Assembly: GCA_018820855.1 (NCBI GenBank)
Contig: JAHJNL010000037.1
Span: 44,309-108,308 of the forward strand
Reading direction: 5' to 3'
Source of the DNA: Pseudomonadota bacterium
GTDB taxonomy: Bacteria > Desulfobacterota > Desulfobulbia > Desulfobulbales > Desulfocapsaceae
DNA length: 64,000 bases
The notes under the pieces were generated by a model. That model saw only the letters and a list, made by a program, of their open reading frames with translations, did no database searches and was not told the origin of the DNA. Position 1 is the first letter of the stretch. Every line of letters begins with the position of its first letter. The translations under genes were made by a program, and so were the position numbers. This document shows, piece after piece, positions 28,577-41,100 of the stretch.

Positions 28577-29260
28577 TCACCCTTGTTTTTTCAGCAACCT
28601 GTCAACATTACGCCACATGGGCAGCAGCCTGTCCATGTGCTCATAAAACTGTTTATTGTGGCACCGTTCCAGCAGGTGAACCATCTCGTGGACAAGAATA
28701 TACTCCAGGCATTCTTCCGGTTTTTTGGCAAGCTCAAGATTCAGCCAGATGCGACTTTTGGTGATATTACACGTTCCCCATCTGGTTTTCATCTTTTTAA
28801 TATGCCATTCGCTGACCTTTCTTTGCACGCGGGGCTGCCAGCGTTCCAGTAAACCCGGGATACGGATTTTGAGCTGGGCACGGTACCACTCATGCAGCAG
28901 CTGTATTCGCTTTAGAGAGGTGGTTCCGTTACTGACATGGAGCCTTATCCTGTCATCACTGCCAAGAGAGACATGATGACGGCCACTCCCTTCAATGACA
29001 TCCAGGAGACATGCCCGCCCGAACACATAATGGATCTCTCCACTAACTGCCTGCAGCTCCTTCTGCACCGGCAACATGCGAAAACGGGCCTGCTGCTTTC
29101 TGATCCATCCCATACGGGCTATAACTATGTCTCGCACCCGCGCATCCGAAGTAAAAAGAGGAACAGAAACCCGCACCCGGCCATCCGGTCCATACACGGC
29201 CAGATTTAAATTTTTAACGGGTTTACGCCATACCTGGACCGCAATATCGGCTACCATCAT
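28577..29260 (-). CDS. YgjP/SprT-type zinc metallopeptidase (M48-like, DUF45)
   Basis: A protein of 227 residues if started at the ATG pair at 29260; a GTG at 29317 would add 19 residues. The family layout is plain: an N-terminal beta-rich part (VQVWRKPVKNLNLAV...VRVSVP), then WGTCN, and the zinc-binding helix HEMVH in ILVHEMVHLLERCHNKQFYEHM near the C-terminus. Proteins of this kind (COG1451, E. coli YgjP) are predicted metal-dependent hydrolases often found near restriction or metabolic genes, with no settled substrate. It is the first gene of a short operon with the nitroreductase and pdxH. The start is uncertain because neither candidate has a strong ribosome-binding site. Confidence 0.82.
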   Translation of the reverse strand: MMVADIAVQVWRKPVKNLNLAVYGPDGRVRVSVPLFTSDARVRDIVIARMGWIRKQQARFRMLPVQKELQAVSGEIHYVFGRACLLDVIEGSGRHHVSLGSDDRIRLHVSNGTTSLKRIQLLHEWYRAQLKIRIPGLLERWQPRVQRKVSEWHIKKMKTRWGTCNITKSRIWLNLELAKKPEECLEYILVHEMVHLLERCHNKQFYEHMDRLLPMWRNVDRLLKKQG

Positions 29261-29472
29261 AACATGTTGTTGCAATCTCTTCTCAAAACCTTTACAAAAT
29301 AGTTTAAAATACCACACCGCTCTTATGGCGACATCTTACTGTAAAGAAGCGAAAACACCACCCACAAAATACGTCTCTGCAGAGCGCCCTCAGCGCCGAC
29401 CAGTGCTTGCAAAGAGAATATACTGTTCGCACTCCAGGTGACTTCAAGAGAAACGGGATCGCACAGATTATA

Positions 29473-29501
29473 TTGGCAAATTAACTTACGCCTGCTATAA
29501 T
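29473..29501 (+). promoter_or_regulatory. Sigma-70-type promoter of the second hybrid kinase
   Basis: TTGGCA at 29473-29478 and a perfect TATAAT at 29496-29501 are separated by 17 bases, 53 bases before the kinase start. This is the best-formed promoter in the window. Confidence 0.65.
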
Positions 29502-29554
29502 AATAGCTATTCCCAACTGGTAGCAGTTTTCAAGAATATAACTCACTACAGTCT

Positions 29555-31774
29555 ATGAACATTCGAACAAAATCAATACTCTTTGTTCTTCTGATAATTA
29601 CACTCCTGAGCACTGTCTACCTGACCCTCAGTATCAGCCACCAGCGTCAGGATCTCAATAATAAAATCCTTGCCAAGGAAAAAAGTGCCCTCTTTTTGGC
29701 TGAGAATCTTCAGGAACAGGCTTTCGCCCATTACCGGACACGGATTGTCAGTCTGGCCACCAGCAAAGAAAAGGTTATTGAGGCCTTTGCCAGGCGCGAC
29801 AGAGACAATCTGCAAAAAGCAGCGACCGGCTTTTACACCATCCTCCAAAAAGAAAACCCGCATTTCCGCAATATGCAATTTAATCTGCCTGATGGCACCA
29901 CCTTCTTACGCATGCACCTCCCCGATTTCCACGGCGATGATTTGACCACAGTTCGCCCCATCCTCAACCATGTCCACAAGATGCAAAAACAGGCGACCGG
30001 TTATGAGATTGGCCGATCAGGCCTTTTTTTCCGCGTAGTCCAGCCCATGTTTTACCAGAGCGAATATATCGGCAGTATCGGTTTTGGTATCAGGCCAGAC
30101 CATCTCCTCGAACTTCTGCGAAAAGAAATCAGCCCCCATGTCGCCTTAGCCACCAGCACCAGCAATTGGAACAAGGTAACCCGGTCCCAGACTCCTGTAA
30201 TTGAACATGGTGAGGATGTCATTTTATCACTGGGCAGTGAGCTTTTCTCCGATTTCCCCCTCTCCAGTTCAACCTCAAATAAAGAGAGAATCCACTTTAA
30301 GGGGCGTAACTTTGTCCTCTTTTCCAACATATCCCTCAATGATTTTCAAGACCAGCCCATAGCCAGGATCCTTGTGGCCCTTGATATCACTGATGACCTG
30401 AAAGATCGCAACCACTTCATCACCCAAATCATTCTTCTCACCCTGGGCCTGCTCGCCCTTACTGCCCTTGTCCTTCATTTCAGCTTCGGCCAGCTGCTGG
30501 ACACCATTATCAACCTCAACAAGTCCCTGGCCCAAGCCAATGAGGAACTTGAAGAACGTGTTCACGAGCGCACAGCAGAGCTTGCCGAGAGCAATCTGGC
30601 CCTTAAAAAAGAGATAGAGGAACGTCAACGCATTGAGAATGATCTACGCCAGGCAGAAAAAATGCAGGCCATCGGCACCCTGGCCAGCGGTATTGCCCAC
30701 GACTTCAACAATATCCTCACAGCCATCCTGGGATACACCTACCTGGCTCTTGTCAAACTAACGCCGGGACAGGAGATAGCCCTCCATCTTGACGAGGTCC
30801 AGAAAGCCGGGATGCGGGCCAAGGATCTGGTGGCCCAGATCCTCTCTTTCAGCCGCCATTCTGAACACAAAAAGCAGGTCCTCAAACTCCAACCCATCCT
30901 CTGTGAGACCCTCAAGCTGCTCCGAGCCTCAATTCCCGCCAATATCAACATTATCAAAAATATTCGTGAAGATTGCTGTCCGGCCCTGGTCGATTCCTCC
31001 CAGATGCACCAGGTGTTGATGAATCTCTGCACCAATGCCTATCATGCCATGGCAGACAAGGGCGGCACGCTCACAATCAACCTCAGCCAAATTGAGTTAA
31101 CAGAAAAAAATGCCATCCTGGAGCTGGTCCCAGGACCCTATCTCAAGCTCGAAGTTGGTGATACAGGCAGCGGTATGGAGGCCAGTACTTTGGCGCGAAT
31201 CTTTGAACCCTATTTCACCACCAAGGCAACAGGCAAAGGTACCGGCCTTGGCCTGGCAGTGGTTCACGGTATTATCAAAAGCTTCAATGGCCATATAATG
31301 GCTGAGAGCAGTCCGGGCCAAGGTTCCACCTTTACCATGCTCCTGCCCTGTCATCAGGGAGAAGAGAGCCATGAAGAGCCAGCACCGGACAACACAGTGA
31401 TCAGGGGTAAAGGCGAACATCTTCTGGTTGTTGATGATGAAAAAGAGATTATTCTCTTCTGGAAGATTCTCCTTGAAGAAATGGGCTACCAAGTCACCTC
31501 CATAGCAGACTCCACTGCCGCCTACCAGTGGCTGAGCAAGCACATTACAGAGATTGACGGAGTCATTACTGATATGTCCATGCCGAAGATGACCGGCCTG
31601 GAACTGAGCCGAAAGATCAAAGATTTTGCCCCTTCCATGCCCATTGCCCTCTGCAGCGGCTTCACCAGCCCTGAGCTGCAGGAAAAGGCACAGGCACTTG
31701 GAGTCAAGACCTTTATCAAGAAACCGGTGGACAACGTCCTGCTTTCTCAGACCCTGCGTATCCTTCTCTCCTGA
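29555..31774 (+). CDS. Hybrid sensor histidine kinase with periplasmic sensor and receiver
   Basis: This is a 739-residue membrane sensor. A helix (about 7-27) is followed by a periplasmic sensor (about 30-285) with a double-Cache-like layout, a second helix (about 289-310), a coiled coil, HisKA with acceptor H382 in SGIAHDFNNILTA, HATPase_c (about 490-605; motif GKGTGLGLAVVHGI) and a receiver domain (about 622-739) with aspartate D673 in VITDMSMP and the conserved KKP lysine. It differs from the kinase at 6579 by lacking a PAS domain. No cognate regulator is adjacent. The good promoter upstream suggests constitutive expression. Confidence 0.9.
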   Translation: MNIRTKSILFVLLIITLLSTVYLTLSISHQRQDLNNKILAKEKSALFLAENLQEQAFAHYRTRIVSLATSKEKVIEAFARRDRDNLQKAATGFYTILQKENPHFRNMQFNLPDGTTFLRMHLPDFHGDDLTTVRPILNHVHKMQKQATGYEIGRSGLFFRVVQPMFYQSEYIGSIGFGIRPDHLLELLRKEISPHVALATSTSNWNKVTRSQTPVIEHGEDVILSLGSELFSDFPLSSSTSNKERIHFKGRNFVLFSNISLNDFQDQPIARILVALDITDDLKDRNHFITQIILLTLGLLALTALVLHFSFGQLLDTIINLNKSLAQANEELEERVHERTAELAESNLALKKEIEERQRIENDLRQAEKMQAIGTLASGIAHDFNNILTAILGYTYLALVKLTPGQEIALHLDEVQKAGMRAKDLVAQILSFSRHSEHKKQVLKLQPILCETLKLLRASIPANINIIKNIREDCCPALVDSSQMHQVLMNLCTNAYHAMADKGGTLTINLSQIELTEKNAILELVPGPYLKLEVGDTGSGMEASTLARIFEPYFTTKATGKGTGLGLAVVHGIIKSFNGHIMAESSPGQGSTFTMLLPCHQGEESHEEPAPDNTVIRGKGEHLLVVDDEKEIILFWKILLEEMGYQVTSIADSTAAYQWLSKHITEIDGVITDMSMPKMTGLELSRKIKDFAPSMPIALCSGFTSPELQEKAQALGVKTFIKKPVDNVLLSQTLRILLS

Positions 31775-32109
31775 GGTTGGTGACAAAACAGATAACAGCC
31801 CAGGGAACAGGAGAATCACCAAAAGATACCTGCCTGCAAAAGGCTTCCAGAACCGCATGCTATAAGCATATGGGTTACAGGTACGATTGCAGGACAAATC
31901 ACTCACAACCAGTAATTCACCTTGACAAGAAGTATCTTTTATAGAAAATCAAGAAAAGGAATTATTCATCTTTTCATAAAGTTGTCTGCTGGCAACTGAA
32001 GAGAAAGGAGAGCTTTTATTCATGGAAAAATGCGCCCCCTTTCTCTTTTTTATACTCGAGACCACGAGATTGAAGCCATTTCACTATACGTCTATAGAGA
32101 ACACATTCA
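31775..32109. other. Leader of the giant adhesin
   Basis: There is no gene in these 335 bases. A TTGACA at 31922 and an A/T-rich stretch after it could be part of a promoter, but the only TATAGA lies at just 12 bases spacing. No terminator hairpin with T-run is obvious after the kinase. Confidence 0.35.
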
Positions 32110-35100
32110 ATGAAATTTAAAATGCAACGCATCCAAAAAAACAAAGCGACAGCAAAACAGCTGCTCACCTGCAGCATACTCTTTTGTAGTCTTCTCTTTC
32201 TTTTCATGACAAATCAGGCGCATGCGGCCACCGGCGATGTACAGCCATCCAGTTTTACAGATAATCCTGACCCTGTCCCGGCCCGCGGCATCGTCACTTA
32301 TACGGTCGTGGCCACCGATAACGACCCGGCCAATCCAGTAGTTGATCCCTATCTGGAACTCCCGGTCCCTGCCGGCTTCTCCTTTGTTTCAACAACCGAC
32401 AGCAGCAACTGCAGCTATGGGGGAGTAACCCCCAGCAGCGGGGGAGCAGCCGACAAGGTCCGGTGTGACTGGAGCGCTCTGCCTTCCACCAACCACACCA
32501 TTGATTTTGTCATGCAGGCCCCGGACACGACCGGTACATACAACCTCACCGTTACCATGGGACTCCTCGCCGGTCCCGATGCCAACCCCGCCAACGATTC
32601 CGAGATCGTCAATACCCAGGTCTCGCAAAGCTCCGATCTTGAGCTGCTTTCCAAGACGGGAAGCCCGAACCCCGTGGCTGCCGGAGGCATCGTCAACTAT
32701 GAATTCTCGGTAATCAACAACGGTCCCTTTGGTGCAAACAGCCTGACTCTCAATGATACCCTGCCCACAGGACTCAGTTTCTATGCCGACAACAGTGATC
32801 CGGCAGCGGCCCAGGACAGTGACTGGACCTGTGCCGCCACGGGTCAGGACGTCGCCTGTACCAGCACCTCCCTGGCCCTTGGCGCGACCTCCACCTTTTC
32901 TTTCCGGGTCAAGGTCACCAAAGATACCACCGGGGCCATCTCCAACGCTGCCTCAGTCACCTCCGCCACCCCTGAGCCAAAACCTGACAACAATACAGCC
33001 ACCCATGACCTGACCGTTGTTGAGGGAACGGACATGGTTATTGCCAAAATGGTTGACACGGATCCGGTGATCGGCGGTCAGCCTGCAGAGTTCACCTTCA
33101 CAGCCACCAACAACGGACCCATGACCGCCAGCAACGTGGTGGTCACCGACACCCTGCCTGTGGGCTACACGGCGATCTCAGTCCTCTCCTCCGCCCCGGG
33201 CTGGACCTGCGGTGTCTCAGGAGTAGCCGTCAGCTGCAGTATTGCCACTGTTACAGCCGGGACAAGCGCTGCCTTCACCATCCAGGCCACCCCGCCCACA
33301 GTCACCGCCATTGTCACCCACCAGAACACAGCCCAGGTGGCCACTGACACCACGGACCCCATTTCGACCAACAATACCATCACGGTGACCTATCCAGTGG
33401 CCCCGGACACTGCCGACCTCTTCCTGAGCAAAGTCAAGACACCCAACCCGGTGGCCCAGGGTGAAGACATGGAATCAACCATTGTTGTCAGCAACAACGG
33501 CCCCCGCGATGCCGACCCGGTGCAGATGATCGATGTCCTCAGTACAAACGAGACCTATGTTGGCTATTCCGGTACTGGCTGGACCTGTTCAACGCCCCCC
33601 CTGGCCGATGCCGACTCCGGAGACGGTACCGGAGGAACCGTGGTCTGTACTTATGGCACAACCCCGCTATTGGCGGGAGACAGCACCGATCCATTGATCA
33701 TCATCACCAACGCCACCAATTCCGGAACTATTGAAAACAACGCCTGCACAGGTGGGGTCCTCCCGGCCGGTGCCGACCCTGCAGTCACGCCCCTGCCCCC
33801 TGCTGCCGGAGACTCGCTCACCGGCAATAACTGCAGCAGTGGCTCCGTTCTCTCTACCACGGACAGGGCTGACCTCCAGGTAAACAAAAGCACCGATGAT
33901 GCAACCATCACGGCCATCCCCCTGGAAAACTCCTTTAGCTATACTGTAACCGTCTACAATGCCGGCCCCCAGACAGCGGGGGCCGTGGACTTCAGAGACA
34001 CCGTTCCCCAGTACGTCGCTGCCGGCCCTGCCGGTTCCGGTCGCCCGGCTACCCCCATCTCGTATGCAACCGATCAGGGAAGCTGTACAGTCACCAACGC
34101 CCTGGTCCACTGCGGCCTCGGCGACATCGCCAGCGGCAACACAGTCACTGTGCAGATCACCGTGGAACGCCCCATGAAAGAAGGCCTCCAGAGAAACTGG
34201 GCCAGTGCCTATTCCACCCTCACCGGTGACCAGGATCGCAGCAACAATGAAGACTTTGCCGATGTCACGGTCCTGCCCATAACCGACGTTGAGGTCACCG
34301 ACAAACTGGTCAGCTATGCCGAGCATCCGGCTGCTATTCTCGCCGGCACCGTGGCCACCTACACCATAGGAATACGCAACAACGGCCCCTCCCTGGCCGA
34401 AAATGTCCTGGTCGCTGATGTCTTTAGCGGAGAGGATTTTTATTTCCTTGACGCCAGTGTAGCCGGTGGCGGAAGTTGCCTCTACGATGGAGGCTCAACC
34501 ACCTTAAATTGCGATCTCGGTGACATGGGTGCCAACAGCACCAAGTCCATCACTGTCACCATTCGCCCCGACCACCTGGCAACCGTCACTGACGACTGGC
34601 AGATCGACAACACAGCCACGGTCTCCATGGACACCCCTGACTCAAACGGAGCCAACAACGCCAGATCACAGATTCTGCCGATTGTACTGGGAGAAGCGGA
34701 TCTGGCCATTGAAAAAAATGAATCCCCTGATTTCATAGAACCTGTCCGTTTTGTACCCGGCGGGGGAACCTCCAATTATCTCGTTTATGAGATCGAAATC
34801 GACAATCGTGGCCCCTCCCTGGCCACCGGGGTCATTTTCAGCGACAACATGACCAGCGTCAATCCTGCCCAGACCCCTTTTCAACAGCTCCGCTTTGTCC
34901 GGGACACTGAAAACAGCGACGGCAGTGCCGGAACTCTTTCCTACTGTACCATAGGAGTTGCCAACCCCTTTGAGGTGGATGGAAGCAACCAGAACATCAC
35001 CTGCGCCCTGGCCAATGACACCGGCCACCCCTATCCCGACGGCCAGCTTCCTGCCGGTACCAGCTATACCCGTTACCTGGTCTTCGAGGTCCTCATGGCC

Positions 35101-38100
35101 CCGAATCCCATCTCCGGTGACTCCTACCACAACGAAGCCAGTGTCACCGCCAACGAGATAGAACCAACACCAGGCAACAACGCCGAGAACGAAAACACCA
35201 CGGTCCGTACCATTGTTGATCTGGAACTGCTCAAAGACGACCCGGCCGGTCCGGTCGAAGTAGAAGAGAATTTTGCCTTCACCATTACGGTCACCAACCA
35301 TGGTCCCGGAGCCAGCCCGGAAACCAGGGTAAGCGACACCCTGCCAGGGGGCATGGTCCTGACCGGAACTCCCTCCTCAGCCACAGCCAACATGAGTGTG
35401 ACCTGCAGCGGCGCTGCAGGTGATACGAGTTTCACCTGCAGCATCGACTCGGATTCAGATCCTGCCGACGTCATGCTGAATGGCGAGAGTGTGACCATCA
35501 CCGTGCCGGTAAAGATGACGGAATACCCGGCCACCTGTGCGGCCGGCTGCACCCCCTGCGACATCAGCAATTCTGCATCAGTAAGCGGCATTGGTCCTGA
35601 ACCTGTCCCGGATGGACATCCGAACCAGGACAGCGGCACGGTCCAGATTTACCCGCCCGCCACCCTGGGCAACCTCTTCTGGCTCGATGCCAATGCTGAC
35701 GGCATCCAGGACAGCGGAGAACTGCGTATCGCCGGGGCCACCGTCAACCTTCTCGACAGCGGCAACACCCAGGTTGACACCACCACCACCAACAGCAGCG
35801 GAATCTACAGCTTCACCATCTACCATGCAGCAGACTACCGGGTGGAGTTCATCAAACCGAATGTCTCCTACCTGCCCAGCCCCCAGGATGCAGGCGCTGA
35901 TGACAATCTGGACAGTGATGCAGCCCAGGCAGATGGCCGCACCGAACTCATTCCCATCACCTACTGCGACGCCAATCAAAGCGTTGACACAGGCATGTAC
36001 CAGCTCCTGAGCCTCGGCAACCGGATATGGGAAGACCGTGATGCCGACGGCACCCAGGATGCGGGCGAACTGGGAATAGAAGGCGTCCAGGTCCTTCTCC
36101 ACTCCCCCGGAGTGGACGGTATCTTCTGGAACGGCGATGATGTGGTGGAAGGGACTGTCACAACAGATGCGACCGGCAATTATCTTTTCACCGATCTAGT
36201 TCCCGGCGACTACGCGGTACAGATCAGTCCGCCGGCCTGGGTGGGCTACCTGCCCAGTCCGGTACAGACGGTTGACCCCAACAACAACGTCAACAACGAC
36301 TCCAATATCGCCTCAACACCCTCAACAGGTGTCTACCGCAGCGCCCCCATCACGCTGTCCTCTGGCCTGGAACCCACCAGTGACGGCGATAGCGACCGCA
36401 ACACCAACCTCAGCCTGGATTTTGGTCTGGTTACTCCAGCCAGACTCGGCAACCGTATCTGGCTCGATGAAAACTCGAACGGCATCCAGGATGCAGGTGA
36501 ACCGGGACTTGCCAACGTTACGGTTCACCTCAAGGACAGCAGTGGCGCAGTGATTGCCACGACTGTAACAGACAGTCACGGCGGCTACCTCTTCACCGGG
36601 CTGGCCCCGGATGACTATTTTGTCGAGGTCGACGCCACAACTCTGCCTGCAGGAATCAGCCAGACAACGGTGTACCCTCATCCCGGTGCAGATTATGCGA
36701 ACCAGAACCAATCCCTAGGACACGGATACGGGGTGCATCTGACCTCCAATGGAGAAAATCTCACTGCGGACTTCGGCTATAACTGGAGCAGTGGTGCCCT
36801 GGGGGACCGGATCTGGATCGACTCTGACGGCGACGGCATTCAGGACGACAATGAGGTGGGTGTCTCCGGAGTGGAGCTGACCCTCTACAGCGCCGGTCCC
36901 GACGGCTTGTTCTGGACGGCTGATGACGTAAACGAGGCCACGACCAGCACAGACGCGTCCGGCAACTATATCTTTGCAGGCCTTGCAGCCGGGGCCTATG
37001 TGGTTGAGGTCACCGACTCCACAGCAGCCAGCCATAATATCATGGACAGTGGCAGCTACAGCCAGAGCGGCGATCCGGATCATTTTGGAGCAGCTGCGGC
37101 CACAGCCCCGGCCGGAACCGCTGGCGACAACCGCTCCACCCTGCCTGTGATCCTGGCTCCCGGCGACACCTTCATCAACGTGGACTTCGGCTACCGGCCC
37201 GAGGTCGGAACTCCCCTCCATAACATCGGAGACACAGTATGGCTGGACAACAACCTGGACGGGATCATCGACAGCGGCGAAAACGGACTTACCGGAGTGA
37301 CCATTGCCCTGCAGAATGCAGCCGGTAACTTTATCGCCACCACCACCACCGGCGCGGACGGCATGTACCTCTTCGAAGACCTGCCCGACGGTAACTATAC
37401 CGTCGTGGTCACAGATTCCGAGAATATTCTCTCAGCCCTGCACCCGACTTACGACTGGGATGACAACACGACCAGCCCGGACGGAAAGAGCAGTCTCACC
37501 CTCAGTGGTGCCGACGACCTTGATCAGGACTTCGGCTATGCCGCCAACAGTCCCAGCAGCCTGACCGGCACCATCGGCGACACCATATTCCTGGATCGCA
37601 ACACCAACAATTCAGCAGATGCGGGTGAGGGTATGGAAGGGGTTCGGGTGGTGCTCAAGGACAGTGGCGGTACCATCATCGGAGTCACCTACACCGATGA
37701 AAACGGCACCTATCTCTTCAGCGGCCTGGCTGCCGGAGACTACACGGTGGAAGTGGACAGCTCCACCCTGCCTGCAGGGCTCAGCAACTCCTTTGATCCG
37801 GACGGCGGCAGTGACTCCACCTCAGCCCTGACCCTGGGCAACGGTGAGATCAACCTGGATCAGGATTTCGGTTATGTTGCCAACACGCCTGGCAGCATCG
37901 GTAATTTTGTCTGGAAAGACACCAATGCTGACGGCATCTACCAGGCAGACGGCTTGGACGGCAGCCCTGGTACAGCAGACGATGAGACCCCCTTTGCCGG
38001 GGTTAGCATTGATCTCTACTCTGATTCTAACCAGAACAACCGTATCGATCCCGGCGAACCCAGGATCGGCTCCACCGTCACCGACAGCCTCGGGGCCTAC

Positions 38101-41100
38101 CTTTTCTCAGGCCTGCCTCCAGGCGACTACAATGTCAAAGTCAGCGACAGAAACGGAATTCTCATGGGCTACTGGCACTCCCGGGGAACAGACAACACCG
38201 ACAACCACAGCCAGATTGACTATTATGCTCTGACCCTGCCCGGCGGCGGATCCATCCTGACCGCCGACTTCGGCTACTATGCCCAACCTGGAAGCCTGGG
38301 CAACCGGGTCTGGAAAGACGAAGACGTGAACGGTGTCTACGAGGGGACAACAGACACCGCCCTGGCTGATGTCACCGTCTTTCTCGATATCGAATTTCCG
38401 GACGGGACCAGCATCACCCTCCAGACCCTGACCGATGCGGACGGCCTCTACCTCTTCCCCAACCTTCTTCTGGATGAAGATTTCAACGGGATAGGAAGCA
38501 CTTACGGCAACGGCGGAGATGAGCCCGCCCACACTGTCCGTATCGACAACACGACCATCCCCACTGGCCTGATCTCCATCTACCCCAGTCGCGGCAGCAA
38601 CACGGACACCACCAGTGTGGGTGGCACTGCTGCCGACGAGGATGATACAGATATGGGCAGCGACTCCCCCACCGGCGAGCCCGGATATCCGCCCATGGGC
38701 AGCCGGGACATCACCAATGACTTCGGCTACTTCACCCCGGGCTCCATCGGTGACATCGTCTGGAATGATGCGAATAATGACTCCCTTCTGGGCAGTGGCG
38801 AAGGCTTGGCCGGGATCACCGTCGCCCTGACTCCACCCGCCAACGTCGACCTTGGCAATGGTCTGGGTGTGGCAGCGACCACGACAACGAACAGTGACGG
38901 AGAATATCTCTTCTCCGGGCTTCCGCCTGGAGAATACACGGTAAACGTTGTGGAAAGTTCGCTTCCTGCCGTGCTTCAGGGACATAACACCATTGATCCG
39001 GATGGCGGCAATAACTCCACCTCAGATCTCAGCCTGACCATTGCAGAAAACAACCTGGCCCAGGACTTTGCCTACTTTGTCCACTGTTCCATCGGCAACT
39101 TTGTCTGGGACGATACAAACGGCAACGGGATTCAAGATATTGGCGAGGCAGGCCACCAGGGTATCAGTATCCATCTCCTTACCAACAGCGGCACTCCGGT
39201 TGACAATCCCATGTCCCCGGGATTTGCCTATATCATACCGACAGGAGCTTCCGGTGAATACCTTTTCACCAATCTGCTGCCCGGAACCTACCAGGTGCTG
39301 TTTGTTCTGCCGACAAACAACTCCTTCACCACACAGGACAGTGGCGGCAATGACAGCCTGGATTCCGATCCTGATCCGACCACCGGCCTCGTCACCGTTG
39401 TCCTTGGTGCCAGCGAAACCAACCTCACCATTGATGCAGGGCTCACTGGTGCCGCCATCAATATTGAAAAGGCGACCAACGGTCAGGATGCTGATACTGC
39501 CCCCGGGGTCTCTCTGAACGTTGGCGAGGCGATCACCTGGAGCTATGTGGTTACCAACAACGGAAATGTTAATCTGACCAATGTAACCGTAACAGATGAC
39601 CGGATCGGGCTCATCTCCTGCCAGCAAACCAGCCTGACAGCCGGAGAATCCATGACCTGTGAAGCTACCGGGACAGCAGTGGCCGGGCAATACAATAATA
39701 CCGGTGCCGTCATAGGCTCACCCCCGAGCGGTCCCGCTGTGTATGACACCGACCCCAGCCATTACCTTGCTCTGAGTCCTGCTCCGGCCATTGACATCGA
39801 AAAGGCAACCAACGGTCAGGATGCCGACACGGGTACCGGCCCGGTAATCGCCACAGGTGATCTTGTCACCTGGACCTATGTCGTCACCAATACAGGAAAC
39901 GCAGACCTGACGGGAATCACAGTGACCGATGACCGGATTGGCCTTATCAGCTGCCCGGCAACCGATCTCCTGGTTGGAACAGCCATGACCTGTTCGGCAA
40001 CGGGCATTGCTGTGGCCGGACAGTATGAAAATACCGGTTCCGTTATCGGCACCCCGCCCGTCGGTTTCGACGTCACAGACAGCGACCCGAGTCACTATAT
40101 CGGCTCCACGCCGGACACCGATCTTGCCGGTATTACCCTTCAGAAAGCAACCAATGGCCAGGATGCCGACATGGCGCCCGGTCCCGCAGCAGAGATTGGG
40201 CATCCGGTCACCTGGACCTATGTCGTCGCCAATACCGGTGGAGTGGACTTAAGCAATGTGACCGTCACCGATGACCAGGTAGCCGACACCGACATTCACT
40301 GTCCCGATGACGGTAACAGTGACAACCGGATAACCCTCCTGCCGGTTGGTGGCAGTGCCACCTGTACGGCAACGGGTCTTGCCAGCGCCGGTCAGTATGA
40401 AAACAGCGGTACCGTGACAGGTACCCCGCCTACCGGCCCAGACATTACCGACAGTGATCCCAGTCATTATTATGGAACCACCGGCGCCATTGACCTGGAA
40501 AAAGCAACCAACGGGGTTGATGCCGATAGCCCGCCAGGGCCGACCATCAAGGTTGAGAAGGATATAGTCTGGACCTATGTGGTAACCAATACCGGACCGT
40601 TCCCCCTGACCGATGTAACCGTCACAGATGACCAGGGAGTCACCGTGACCTGTCCCAAAGACAGCCTGGCAATCTCCGAGGTCATGACTTGTACGGGTAC
40701 AGGTGTTGCCGTGGAGGGAAAATATGTCAATATCGGTTCTGTTACCGCCTCCACACCTCATAACGAGACGGTTCAGGATACTGACCCCAGTCATTACCGT
40801 GGCTCAACATTCTCCTGGCAGATGTTCATTCCGGCATTCACACCGAGGTGTCCGCCCGTACCGGATTACTGTTACCTGGTTGCAGACCGTGACAACTACG
40901 GCTCCGTGGACTCACCGCTGTTCAAATACACCTTTACAACAGATCGTCTGGAGCTGCTCAATTTCCTTGGCGTCAATGATGTGGAGGCCATCATCCTCTC
41001 ACTTGACGGACAAACGCTCTACACTGTCAACAATGGCGTGTTCGGGATCATTGATCCGACGGCAGGAAAAAACGGTTCCTTCACTGCCGTTGAACCTTTA

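Noticed and set aside
38107..38985. A 292-codon antisense frame inside the adhesin
   Set aside because: It is the shadow of repetitive Gly/Asp/Thr codons in the sense strand.
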